The notes beneath the pieces are model-generated. The model was given only the letters and a program-made list of their open reading frames with translations. It was not told the DNA's origin and did no database searches. A DNA stretch of 53,407 nucleotides from Salinivirgaceae bacterium (GTDB lineage: Bacteria; Bacteroidota; Bacteroidia; Bacteroidales; SZUA-534), in contig JAQICC010000370.1 in assembly GCA_027858735.1 (NCBI GenBank), positions 1-53,407 of the forward strand, written 5' to 3'. Shown piece after piece: positions 1-7,770 of the stretch (positions within the stretch are counted from its first letter, which is position 1; the number at the start of each line of letters is the position of its first letter). The translations under genes and the position numbers were made by a program.

Positions 1-60
1 TACTCAAAATGTGAAAACCAACAATTCCTAGGTCAGCCTGTCCCGTACCGGAGGTCGGGA

Positions 61-116
61 GGGTTATACCTAAGTAAAGCGCCTCTTCACTTTGTTCGAA
101 TCGCTCAACTTAGGTT
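61..116. repeat. 56-bp palindromic intergenic repeat, copy 1
   Basis: These 56 bases are identical, in the same orientation, to 23425-23480. The unit carries an 8-bp inverted repeat (ACCTAAGT at 68-75, ACTTAGGT at 108-115) and a 4-bp inner stem (AGCG/CGCT), so it can fold as a stem-loop. It lies just past the stop codon of the leftward CPBP protease gene. It looks like a REP-like or terminator-like dispersed element. The identity is seen directly; the role is inferred. Confidence 0.75.
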
Positions 117-125
117 AAACATTTA

Positions 126-938
126 TTATAAAGTTATGTTTCGTTTCTGCGCTTTGAAATAATTATCAAGTATAAGGTATATTGCGTAGCAAACCAAAAC
201 GCAAATAACTAATAGCGATATGTAATAGCTTAGGTTTCCAATAACATCGTAAAAAGTAATGCTTATATCTTCGTACTTTTTTGCAAGATAAAAGCTAAAT
301 GAATTATTTATAAAATGAATGAAAATACCTGGCCAAATCGATTTCGTTTTCCAGTAAATCCACCCAATAGCAATGCCAATTGAAAAGGCTGCAACAAACT
401 GCCATGGGTTTAGGTGTGCAATACCAAATATAACCGATGATAGAATTATGGCCTTTGTGGGATTATATTTTTCAAGAAATTTCTTGAGAATAACCCCCCT
501 GAAAATTAATTCTTCCAATATAGGAGCTGCAATGCCAAGAGTTAAATATCCCGCCCAATTTAATTGAACCATCTCTTCAAATATGGCTCTAACAAAGTCG
601 GGCATAGGAATTAGACTTACAACAGCTTCCATAATAATAGCCATAGCTATTATTACCGGCAGCAATAGTAGGTATACTGTAAAATTTACTCCTTTTGTAT
701 CGAACGATGAAACGCTCCACCATTTTTGTGCAATAATAAGTACTACCCCAAACGATATCGTGTAGCTAAAAAAAATTGCCCATTCATTAATAAAGGGTAT
801 AAGCTTTCCGGCCATTTGAACTATCGGACCAATAATAACAGATATTAATCCGGCAATAACAATAAGTATAAGTGCATGACCAAAGCCAGGTAGGTTTATT
901 CTATTGTTATTTATTGTTTCAGAATTTATAGAATCCAT
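126..938 (-). CDS. CPBP family intramembrane metalloprotease
   Basis: This 270-residue polytopic membrane protein has the three conserved blocks of the CPBP (CAAX-protease and bacteriocin-processing, Abi) family: EELIFRG with E142, E143 and R147; FGIAH with H175; and HFINN with H208 and N212. These residues form the membrane-embedded metal site in the family. Members cleave substrates inside the membrane, but the bacterial substrates are mostly unknown. It is the last gene of a leftward run, with only one base between it and the M28 peptidase gene upstream, so the two are almost certainly co-transcribed. The neighbours (M28 and NfeD proteases) suggest a membrane or envelope proteolysis operon. 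The family call is firm, the substrate is unknown. Confidence 0.9.
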   Translation of the reverse strand: MDSINSETINNNRINLPGFGHALILIVIAGLISVIIGPIVQMAGKLIPFINEWAIFFSYTISFGVVLIIAQKWWSVSSFDTKGVNFTVYLLLLPVIIAMAIIMEAVVSLIPMPDFVRAIFEEMVQLNWAGYLTLGIAAPILEELIFRGVILKKFLEKYNPTKAIILSSVIFGIAHLNPWQFVAAFSIGIAIGWIYWKTKSIWPGIFIHFINNSFSFYLAKKYEDISITFYDVIGNLSYYISLLVICVLVCYAIYLILDNYFKAQKRNITL

Positions 939-939
939 T

Positions 940-2724
940 TTACAGTTGAATTAAAAGAACTTTCTTTTTATTGTTACGCTCAATTTCGACAATAGCTGTT
1001 GTTCCTGGTTTAAGTTTTGAAAGTCGAAGCATGTAATCGTAAATATTGCTAACCGATACTCCATTTATTGCAGTTATTATATCACCTTTTATAATGCCTC
1101 CTTTTTCGGCTGGTCCATCTTTGCGAACTCCATCAATACCAAGTCCGTTTTTTTGAATGCCTGAAAAGTCAGGAATAATGCCAAGGGTTACTTTTAACCT
1201 GTTACCTTGCCCCCCTTTTGTAGGACTACCTGTTGATTTAAAGCTTAGCGTATCGGTATTTGTAGCCAAACTTAAAATAACTGAGGCTGCATAATCAAGA
1301 ATCTCCTGTTCTTTTTTAGAATCAATTTTGCTTAAATCGTCAAACGGGGTGTGATAATCTTCATGGGCATTGGTTGAGAAAAACAATACTGGAATATTCT
1401 CGGAATAAAAAGGCGCATGATCTGAAGGGCCGTAGCCATTAGGTGTATGATTTATGGCGAAGTTGGTTTCAGCTAAGCTTAATAAAGAATCAAATTCTGC
1501 AGCAGTTCCTGTTCCACCAATAGTAATGCCAATAGTATCATGTTTTAAACGGCCAATCATATCGAAATTAAGCATAGCAATAATTTTTTCTTTCTCAACA
1601 GGCAAATTTTCTACAAAATATTTCGACCCTAACATTCCCATTTCTTCACCGTCAAAAGCTACGAAAATAATGTTTTTTTGCAGAGTGTCGGCTTTTGCTG
1701 ACAAGTAGCCTGCCAATTCAATTATGCCTGCTACACCTGAAGCATTATCGTCGGCTCCATTATGAACAGCAATCGTATCGGGCATTCTTGAGCTTACCCC
1801 GGTTCCTCCCATTCCTAAATGATCGTAATGAGCTCCAATTACAATGAATTGATCGGAAGGAGTGATTGAATTTAATGTAAACACAACATTACGGGCAGTG
1901 GCTAAATTTTGAACAACATCGGTTTTAGCTTTCACCAATGTTTCGGAACGAATAACAACCGATTTTTTTTGCTTTATTATATTCTGTTCAAGATCTTCAA
2001 TCGTGGCTGCACCATTTAAAATTATATTTGCCACACTTCGCGTTATGCTAATAACTGGCAACCCCGCATTGCTAAGATTTTGGTTGTAGGTTAATTGAGC
2101 GGTATTATCTTTCTTCGAGGTGTTTACGCCGTTTACAAAAAGTACCCCTAAAGCTCCCTTATCCTTTGCAATGGTAGCTTTTGCTCTATCACTTGCAAAC
2201 GGAATAAATTCACTCTCCATATTTTCCGGTTCCGGGTCTTCACGCAATATCATTACCCATTTATCGGCAACATCAATCATGGCATAATCGTTCCATTTCA
2301 GATTATCCGATTCTATTTCAAATCCATATCCAATAAAAGCTACTTTACCTTCAACCTCGGCATTAGCAGAAAAGGCTAAGGGTATAAAATCGGTTTGCGT
2401 GGCCAGAGAGTCGTTACCAATGGTTAAGTAATTTTCTGAGCCTAGAGAACAACCTGTCACGACCTTAAAATTTTGATAACCTTGTTCCAAAATAGGGGCT
2501 AGGCCATAGTCGTTAAGTATTTCATGAATATATTCCCCCGACAATATTCCGCCATCACTTGCAGGATATCGTCCCCGAAGGCTATCGGATGCTAAATACG
2601 CAATGTGATTATTGATTTCAGATGCTGTTACTTGCGGGTTTCGTTGTGTTTTTGTTTGGCAGCTTGAAAAAGCAAGAGCAGCTATGCTTATGCTATAAAC
2701 TAAAATTTTGCGGTAGTTTATCAT
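940..2724 (-). CDS. M28 family zinc peptidase lipoprotein with PA and PDZ domains
   Basis: This 594-residue protein has a lipoprotein signal (hydrophobic stretch, then SSC at about residues 21-23), so it should be membrane-anchored outside the cytoplasm. A PA-like insert covers roughly residues 115-250. The M28 catalytic domain follows, with the expected zinc ligands and acid: GAHYDHLG, GADDNASG, DGEEMG, NFDMIGR and SDHAPF. The last ~90 residues form a PDZ domain (GLGIDGV, GGIIKGD, INGV). Family members are aminopeptidases or related exopeptidases; the PA and PDZ modules would shape substrate access. The gene is 50 bases downstream of the NfeD-type protease gene and one base upstream of the CPBP gene. 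The exact substrate cannot be told. Confidence 0.92.
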   Translation of the reverse strand: MINYRKILVYSISIAALAFSSCQTKTQRNPQVTASEINNHIAYLASDSLRGRYPASDGGILSGEYIHEILNDYGLAPILEQGYQNFKVVTGCSLGSENYLTIGNDSLATQTDFIPLAFSANAEVEGKVAFIGYGFEIESDNLKWNDYAMIDVADKWVMILREDPEPENMESEFIPFASDRAKATIAKDKGALGVLFVNGVNTSKKDNTAQLTYNQNLSNAGLPVISITRSVANIILNGAATIEDLEQNIIKQKKSVVIRSETLVKAKTDVVQNLATARNVVFTLNSITPSDQFIVIGAHYDHLGMGGTGVSSRMPDTIAVHNGADDNASGVAGIIELAGYLSAKADTLQKNIIFVAFDGEEMGMLGSKYFVENLPVEKEKIIAMLNFDMIGRLKHDTIGITIGGTGTAAEFDSLLSLAETNFAINHTPNGYGPSDHAPFYSENIPVLFFSTNAHEDYHTPFDDLSKIDSKKEQEILDYAASVILSLATNTDTLSFKSTGSPTKGGQGNRLKVTLGIIPDFSGIQKNGLGIDGVRKDGPAEKGGIIKGDIITAINGVSVSNIYDYMLRLSKLKPGTTAIVEIERNNKKKVLLIQL

Positions 2725-2774
2725 TATTATGCAGTATAGGTTTTTAATATTTAAAGTTTTTTTTAAGTATATAG

Positions 2775-4193
2775 CTATGTATTATCAGTGTTGTTAGTAT
2801 TTTCAGTTTTTATTACATATATCTGGCTGGTTTCGTATTTTGTAACCTTTACCGAAGTTCCTTTTTCAATATATCCAAACTGTGCTTTTGCATCATGAGG
2901 TTCGCCCTCAATAATAACAGTGCCAGAGGGACGTAAAATGGTTTCGGCAATGCCTATTTTCCCAACTAAATTATGCAAGTTTTCAACACTTGAGTACCCC
3001 TCATTTGTGGGTTGTGAGGTTTTTAAAGTTATTTTACGCCCAATAAAACTTGAGGCAAACATACGTTGGCTTAAAAGTATTGAACCAATTAATGAAACAA
3101 ACAATGAGCCCAAAACCAAGAGTAAGGAACGAAATAGCAATCCAGCAAAGGCATCAATTCCCTCGGCTTCAAAATGAAATGTATCTACCATAGCCAAACT
3201 CAGCCCAACTACCGCTAAGGTAATTCCTGAAATGCCGGCTACTCCAAAACCGGGTATGGCAAATATTTCAACTCCAATGAGTAATAAGCCAGTAATAAAT
3301 AGGGCAATTTCCCAATTCTCAGCAATTCCTTCTAAATATAAAGGAGCAAAATATAAAATAGCGGCTAATACAGCTGCCCCTAATGGGAAACCTATGCCAG
3401 GTGTCTGAAGTTCAAAATAGAGGCCTCCGAATATTACCATTATTAATAAGCTTTGAAATACCGGATTTACCAAAAGACCCATAGCCTTTTCTAATGGTGG
3501 TGGATTGTATTCAATGATAACACTTGGATTCAAAGCTTCTTTTTCAATCAATTCTTTAATATTATCAACAATGCCTTCACAAAAACCATATTTAATAGCC
3601 TCATTGGTTGTAAAAGTTATCACTTTGCCAGTGTCGCTAATACCTTTAACATAAAGATCAGCATCAACCATAGCCTCAGCAATTGCAGGGTTTCGTTTCC
3701 ATTTGTAGGTGGTATCGGTGCTATTTATAATAGTGTCTTTTCCTTGAGCCTCGGCAGTTGCTCGCATGGTACTTCGCATATAGCTTTGGTATTTATCGGG
3801 CATTTGTTCACCCGTTTGATTAACTACGGTAGCTGCTCCAATATTGGCGCCCGGACGCATGAAAATTTTATCGCAAGCAACTGAAATTAATGCTCCGGCC
3901 GATGCTGCATTATTATCGATAAATACATAAACAGGTATGTCGCTATTTAAAATTTTTGTCCGAATAGAATCGGCAGAAACAACCATTCCTCCGTAAGTAT
4001 TCATATGAATAAGTACCAGATCAGCCTCAATTTCGTTTGCCTTTTCAAAGGCTTTTTGAGTTTTTCGCCATAAGGCAGGAGCCACATTCTCTTTCATGTC
4101 GAATTTTAGGATAATCGTAGTATCTTGTTGTTGAGCATTGCTCTCACTGAACAGGATTCCGAGTAGAATAAATACAAATAGTAATTTTTTCAT
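2775..4193 (-). CDS. NfeD-family membrane-bound serine protease (ClpP class)
   Basis: This 472-residue protein starts with a signal peptide ending near SNA (residues 18-20). A ClpP-fold protease domain follows, with the MNTYGG block (64-69) and the nucleophile motif NNAASAG, where S98 is the expected nucleophile; K134 is a candidate for the catalytic lysine of the Ser-Lys dyad. Four or so membrane segments lie at about 245-375, and a C-terminal NfeD OB-fold soluble domain at about 400-465. This is the long NfeD architecture, whose archaeal relative cleaves the stomatin C-terminus. No stomatin/SPFH gene is adjacent here. It lies 21 bases downstream of the EI24-like gene and is likely in the same operon. 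Confidence 0.9.
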   Translation of the reverse strand: MKKLLFVFILLGILFSESNAQQQDTTIILKFDMKENVAPALWRKTQKAFEKANEIEADLVLIHMNTYGGMVVSADSIRTKILNSDIPVYVFIDNNAASAGALISVACDKIFMRPGANIGAATVVNQTGEQMPDKYQSYMRSTMRATAEAQGKDTIINSTDTTYKWKRNPAIAEAMVDADLYVKGISDTGKVITFTTNEAIKYGFCEGIVDNIKELIEKEALNPSVIIEYNPPPLEKAMGLLVNPVFQSLLIMVIFGGLYFELQTPGIGFPLGAAVLAAILYFAPLYLEGIAENWEIALFITGLLLIGVEIFAIPGFGVAGISGITLAVVGLSLAMVDTFHFEAEGIDAFAGLLFRSLLLVLGSLFVSLIGSILLSQRMFASSFIGRKITLKTSQPTNEGYSSVENLHNLVGKIGIAETILRPSGTVIIEGEPHDAKAQFGYIEKGTSVKVTKYETSQIYVIKTENTNNTDNT

Positions 4194-4214
4194 TTTTTTG
4201 AATCTTTATCAAAT

Positions 4215-5015
4215 TTAAATATGGGCAAATTGAGAATCTATTTTTTTTAGTTCTGGAATTTCGTTCATTGCCATGGTTGCACCCACCGTCGCTATAATTG
4301 CAACAAAGCCGCCTAAAAAAGGAATAAATAAGCTTATCGAAAATAACATACCATTGGCAATAGCCATTCCCTTGTTTCTTTTCACAAATAGAATACTTTC
4401 CTTAACTTTTAATCGCTTTCTTTCACAAGTATAATCCATGAAGGAAAAACCATAAAAATACGATGAAGCTATAAAAAGAAAAATCCCGGCTAACGGTCCT
4501 GAAATAATATTTAATACCGGTATAAAAGTGGCTACTATAACAAGAATTGTTATGCCTAATTCAAGGAGTAAATTTCGTAATGCTATGAGAATGCCCCTCC
4601 AAATATCTTTTGCAAATTGTTTCCATTCAAAGGGGTAATTCGTAGCGTTTATAATTTGATCGGTACGTTCCGAAAGCCATGCAAACAGGGGAGAAAGTAT
4701 AATTAGAATGATATATCCACTAAAGTAGGCAAATATAAAAAAGAACAGTATTTGAATCAGAAATTTAGCAATCCAAGAAAGAATACCCGGTAGTTTTTGC
4801 AAAAAATTAGAATCGCCATTGTATTCAAGCCATCTGGTAATATAGTTACTCACAATATCACCTAAGTGATCCATGTAAGTAAAACCGCCAGCGTAAATTA
4901 TTATGTATAATATTAGTGGGATAAGAAATGTCCAAGCTAGTTTATTTTTGAAGATGAAAGGTATTGCTTTAAAAAAGCTACTAAACCCGGTTGAAAATCC
5001 ATTAAATGTGCTCAC
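4215..5015 (-). CDS. EI24/CysZ-like membrane protein
   Basis: This 266-residue protein has about six hydrophobic segments and the look of the EI24 domain family (Etoposide-induced 2.4/CysZ fold): an N-terminal amphipathic stretch ending in a helix pair, a central LSPLFAWLSERTD block, and a final pair of helices. The bacterial CysZ branch transports sulfate, but no cysteine synthesis gene is near, so transport of sulfate is not supported by context. It is the first gene of the leftward run ending in the CPBP protease. A match to the Bacteroidota -7 box lies about 80 bases upstream on the minus strand. Confidence 0.75.
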   Translation of the reverse strand: MSTFNGFSTGFSSFFKAIPFIFKNKLAWTFLIPLILYIIIYAGGFTYMDHLGDIVSNYITRWLEYNGDSNFLQKLPGILSWIAKFLIQILFFFIFAYFSGYIILIILSPLFAWLSERTDQIINATNYPFEWKQFAKDIWRGILIALRNLLLELGITILVIVATFIPVLNIISGPLAGIFLFIASSYFYGFSFMDYTCERKRLKVKESILFVKRNKGMAIANGMLFSISLFIPFLGGFVAIIATVGATMAMNEIPELKKIDSQFAHI

Positions 5016-5094
5016 TATTTAACCTTTGTTGTTTGAGCTACTAAAGTTAAGTATTGTTGTGGATTATGCAATAGTTTATTTGTTTTGAAACAAG

Positions 5095-5102
5095 CAAAAA
5101 TA
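5095..5102 (-). promoter_or_regulatory. -7 promoter box for the EI24-like operon
   Basis: On the minus strand this reads TATTTTTG, matching the Bacteroidota consensus TAnnTTTG. Transcription would start near 5088, about 70 bases before the EI24-like start codon. No clear -33 box was seen. Confidence 0.4.
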
Positions 5103-5116
5103 TAAGTAATCAGATA

Positions 5117-5124
5117 TATATTTG
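5117..5124 (+). promoter_or_regulatory. -7 promoter box for the family 2-like glycosyltransferase
   Basis: The plus strand reads TATATTTG, an exact match to TAnnTTTG, about 95 bases before the ATG at 5220. It is only 14 bases from the divergent minus-strand box at 5095-5102, so the two promoters would overlap. Confidence 0.45.
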
Positions 5125-5219
5125 ACAATATTTAGAAATGGCAACAAAGAGTCTAATTAAACAAGTTTTCGAATAAATAATATTAAATTACTTTTGAGGT
5201 TCTAAAAAAAATAAATGCA

Positions 5220-6086
5220 ATGAAAGTAACAGGATTTTCCTTTATACGCAATGGACAAAAGTATGACTACCCATTTATTGAGGCAATAAAATCGGTATTA
5301 CCCATTTGTGATGAATTTGTTGTAGCGGTGGGTAAAAGCGAAGATGATACTCTTGAGTTAGTTAAAAGTATTGACCCAAAAGTACGAATAGTTGAAACCG
5401 AATGGGATGATAAATTGAGAGAAGGAGGTTTTGTTTTGGCAGCAGAAACTGATAAGGCATTTCAAGCTATTGGTGATGATTCTGATTGGTGCTTTTATAT
5501 TCAGGGCGACGAGCTTATTCATGAAAAGTATTTAGATGCTGTTATTCATGACATGAAAAAGTGGAAGAACGATCCTAAGGTGGACGGTTTACTTTTTAAT
5601 TACAAGCATTTTTATGGATCGTACGATTATATTGGTTCAGCAGCAAGTTGGTACGCAAATGAAATAAGGGTGATTAAAAATGATAAAACCATATATTCCT
5701 TTCGTGATGCCCAAGGATTTAAAAAAGGGGATAACCAAATGCTTAGGGTGAAACCTATTGATGCTTATATTTATCATTACGGTTGGGTACGTGACCCAAG
5801 AGCCATGCAAAAAAAGCAGGTCGACTTTCACAAGCTTTGGTACGACGATAATTGGGTAGATAAAAACATAGTCAAAGCCGATGAATTTGATTATTCAGTA
5901 ATAAATGCCTTGGAGTTTTTTAAAGGGACTCACCCACAAGTAATGCAAAACAGAATTGAAAAATGCAACTGGAAGTTTGATCATGATATTTCAATGAATA
6001 AACTATCAGCAAAAGATAAGTTCAAGAAATTTGCCAAGAAATATCTTGGTATTACATTAGGATACAAAAATTATAAACTAACATAG
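5220..6086 (+). CDS. Family 2-like glycosyltransferase
   Basis: This 288-residue cytoplasmic protein begins with a GT-A-type fold: a beta strand and loop (FSFIRNG), a region resembling nucleotide-sugar binding (VVAVGKSEDDT), and an acidic metal-binding motif IQGDE at about residue 97. Proteins of this type are annotated as family 2 glycosyltransferases in Bacteroidota and usually sit in surface polysaccharide loci. The gene is the only plus-strand gene in an otherwise leftward glycosyltransferase block. Its TAG stop (6084-6086) directly abuts the TAA stop of the convergent family 25 gene. The donor and acceptor sugars cannot be predicted. Confidence 0.75.
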   Translation: MKVTGFSFIRNGQKYDYPFIEAIKSVLPICDEFVVAVGKSEDDTLELVKSIDPKVRIVETEWDDKLREGGFVLAAETDKAFQAIGDDSDWCFYIQGDELIHEKYLDAVIHDMKKWKNDPKVDGLLFNYKHFYGSYDYIGSAASWYANEIRVIKNDKTIYSFRDAQGFKKGDNQMLRVKPIDAYIYHYGWVRDPRAMQKKQVDFHKLWYDDNWVDKNIVKADEFDYSVINALEFFKGTHPQVMQNRIEKCNWKFDHDISMNKLSAKDKFKKFAKKYLGITLGYKNYKLT

Positions 6087-6803
6087 TTAGTTCTGAACAG
6101 GAGACCAGCGTTTTTTAATTTTTCCTTGCAAAAAGTAAATTAGCCTTCTAAACCATCCTAGTTTTTTGTTATCAATAAGCGATGGCATTTTTCCATTGTG
6201 GCTCGCTTGTTCAGCAATAGTTGGGTGCGACCAATAAATATTTATTAAATCATTTTCTGAAAGATCGTTATGATACCAATCAATAATGCGATGGCATTTG
6301 TTGGTTTCTATATCATTTATTAAACTATTGACAAACTCAATATCAACAAGATACGCTCCAGCACATCGGCCAACTTTTTTCTTGTATAGAATTTCATCTT
6401 TCACCAACTCTTGTTTGTGAACGTAGGCATGATTCGATTTTTCAAGAGATATAATAAAATTTGAAAGATTCTTTTCTCTTATTTCAATCATTATTTTAGA
6501 AAGAACTTCATTGAAATTTGAACTTAAAAGAATATCATCTTCAAAAATAAGTCCATATTCAGAGCCGCTTTTTAATAATTCTTCACAAGCATAAATATGC
6601 TTTAGCGTGCACGATTGACCGGCGGCAATTTCTTTATAGTTATCGGCAAAGTATTTATCTAAATGCTCAGGTGTAATATCTTCCTTATTTCCGTCAAGTA
6701 TAAATTCAAAATCAATATTGAACTTTTTAAGGTGAGTTTTTATGTGCTCTTCTCGCTCTTTCTGTCCCCTTACATGGATAACATATACCTTTAAATCATT
6801 CAT
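6087..6803 (-). CDS. Glycosyltransferase family 25, paralogue 1
   Basis: This 238-residue protein has the family 25 (LPS core-type) pattern: an N-terminal VYVIHVRGQKEREEHI block, a DGN loop, CTLKHI, and the FEDDI metal-binding motif at about residues 88-92. Relatives add galactose or glucose to lipooligosaccharide in Gram-negative bacteria. It is roughly half identical to the next gene upstream (6963-7679) over its full length, including a shared C-terminal tail with YFLQGKIKKRW, so the two are a tandem duplication. A promoter box lies just upstream. The linkage formed is unknown. Confidence 0.88.
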   Translation of the reverse strand: MNDLKVYVIHVRGQKEREEHIKTHLKKFNIDFEFILDGNKEDITPEHLDKYFADNYKEIAAGQSCTLKHIYACEELLKSGSEYGLIFEDDILLSSNFNEVLSKIMIEIREKNLSNFIISLEKSNHAYVHKQELVKDEILYKKKVGRCAGAYLVDIEFVNSLINDIETNKCHRIIDWYHNDLSENDLINIYWSHPTIAEQASHNGKMPSLIDNKKLGWFRRLIYFLQGKIKKRWSPVQN

Positions 6804-6824
6804 TTAATTTTCTATTAGGTAACA

Positions 6825-6832
6825 CAAATATA
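6825..6832 (-). promoter_or_regulatory. -7 promoter box for family 25 paralogue 1
   Basis: On the minus strand this reads TATATTTG, an exact match to TAnnTTTG, about 22 bases from the start codon at 6803. The gene therefore probably has its own promoter. Confidence 0.45.
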
Positions 6833-6962
6833 AAAAACAATATTTCGATTTCTAAAATTAAATCGGTACTTTTTACTTGGTTTAATTTAACGATAATTTA
6901 ACGAAAAAGATGAGTGATCAAAATGATGGATTTATTAGTTTGGGTAGTTAGCAATCTATACA

Positions 6963-7679
6963 TTAGTGGTGCATTGGAGCCCAGCGTTTTTTAATTTTTC
7001 CCTGAAGAAAGTAAATAATACGGCGAAAGTTACCTGTTTTTTTGTCATCTAAAAGAGAACCTAATTTTCCATTGTGACTGGCCTGTTCTGCAATATGAGG
7101 ATTTGACCAAAATATATTAATTCCTTTGTTATCTGACATGTTGTTATGGAGCCAGTCAATCTGTAGATTACACTTATTATTTTGTATTTCTGCAATTATG
7201 TTTTTTGCACCTTCATAATCAATAAGATAGGCACCGGCACATCTGCTGGTTTCTTTTTTATATAGAATTTGATTATTAATAAGTTCGTTCTTCTTTATAT
7301 ATGCATGATTCGTATTTTCTAAAGAAACGATGTAGTTAGCTAAACCTCGATTTTCAATTTCAAGTAAAATTTGTTCGATTATTTGAATGAAATTCGATTT
7401 TAATATGATGTCATCTTCAAATATCAAGACTTTGTCAATGTTTCTTTTAAGGATTTGTTCGTAAGCAATAATGTGTTTTAATGAGCATGAAGTGGTTGCT
7501 GAAATAGTATGCATTTTTCCATCAAAATACTTATCAAGCCTTTGTTCAGTAATATCTTCAATATTACCATCAAGAATAAATTCAGCTTCTAAATTAAATT
7601 TACTTAGCTCATTATTAATGTGCTCCGCTCTTTGCTTATCGCCTTTAACATGAATAACGAATATTTGTAACCCTAGCAT
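6963..7679 (-). CDS. Glycosyltransferase family 25, paralogue 2
   Basis: This gene encodes a 238-residue family 25 glycosyltransferase with the IFVIHVKGDKQRAEHI opening, CSLKHI and the FEDDI motif. An open frame reaches 51 bases further upstream (to 7730), but I chose the ATG at 7679. That start gives the same N-terminus and length as its tandem paralogue, and a Bacteroidota -7 box at 7699-7706 would fall inside the longer reading. The tandem copies differ throughout, so the duplication is not recent. It probably modifies the lipopolysaccharide or another surface glycan; sugar specificity is unknown. Confidence 0.87.
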   Translation of the reverse strand: MLGLQIFVIHVKGDKQRAEHINNELSKFNLEAEFILDGNIEDITEQRLDKYFDGKMHTISATTSCSLKHIIAYEQILKRNIDKVLIFEDDIILKSNFIQIIEQILLEIENRGLANYIVSLENTNHAYIKKNELINNQILYKKETSRCAGAYLIDYEGAKNIIAEIQNNKCNLQIDWLHNNMSDNKGINIFWSNPHIAEQASHNGKLGSLLDDKKTGNFRRIIYFLQGKIKKRWAPMHH

Positions 7680-7698
7680 CCTATTTTTTTTGAGAGTG

Positions 7699-7706
7699 CA
7701 AATATA
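7699..7706 (-). promoter_or_regulatory. -7 promoter box deciding the start of family 25 paralogue 2
   Basis: On the minus strand this reads TATATTTG followed by C, a full match to TAnnTTTGY. Transcription would begin near 7690, about 11 bases before the ATG at 7679. This argues against the longer reading from 7730. Confidence 0.45.
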
Positions 7707-7770
7707 TAAAACAAAACTGCTAATTCCCACTTGAAATTTAGGTTATTAGCTAAATATTGTTGGTATTCCT

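Noticed and set aside
7680-7730. Longer N-terminus for family 25 paralogue 2
   Set aside because: It would add 17 residues absent from the paralogue and contains a full promoter box, so the ATG at 7679 is a better start.
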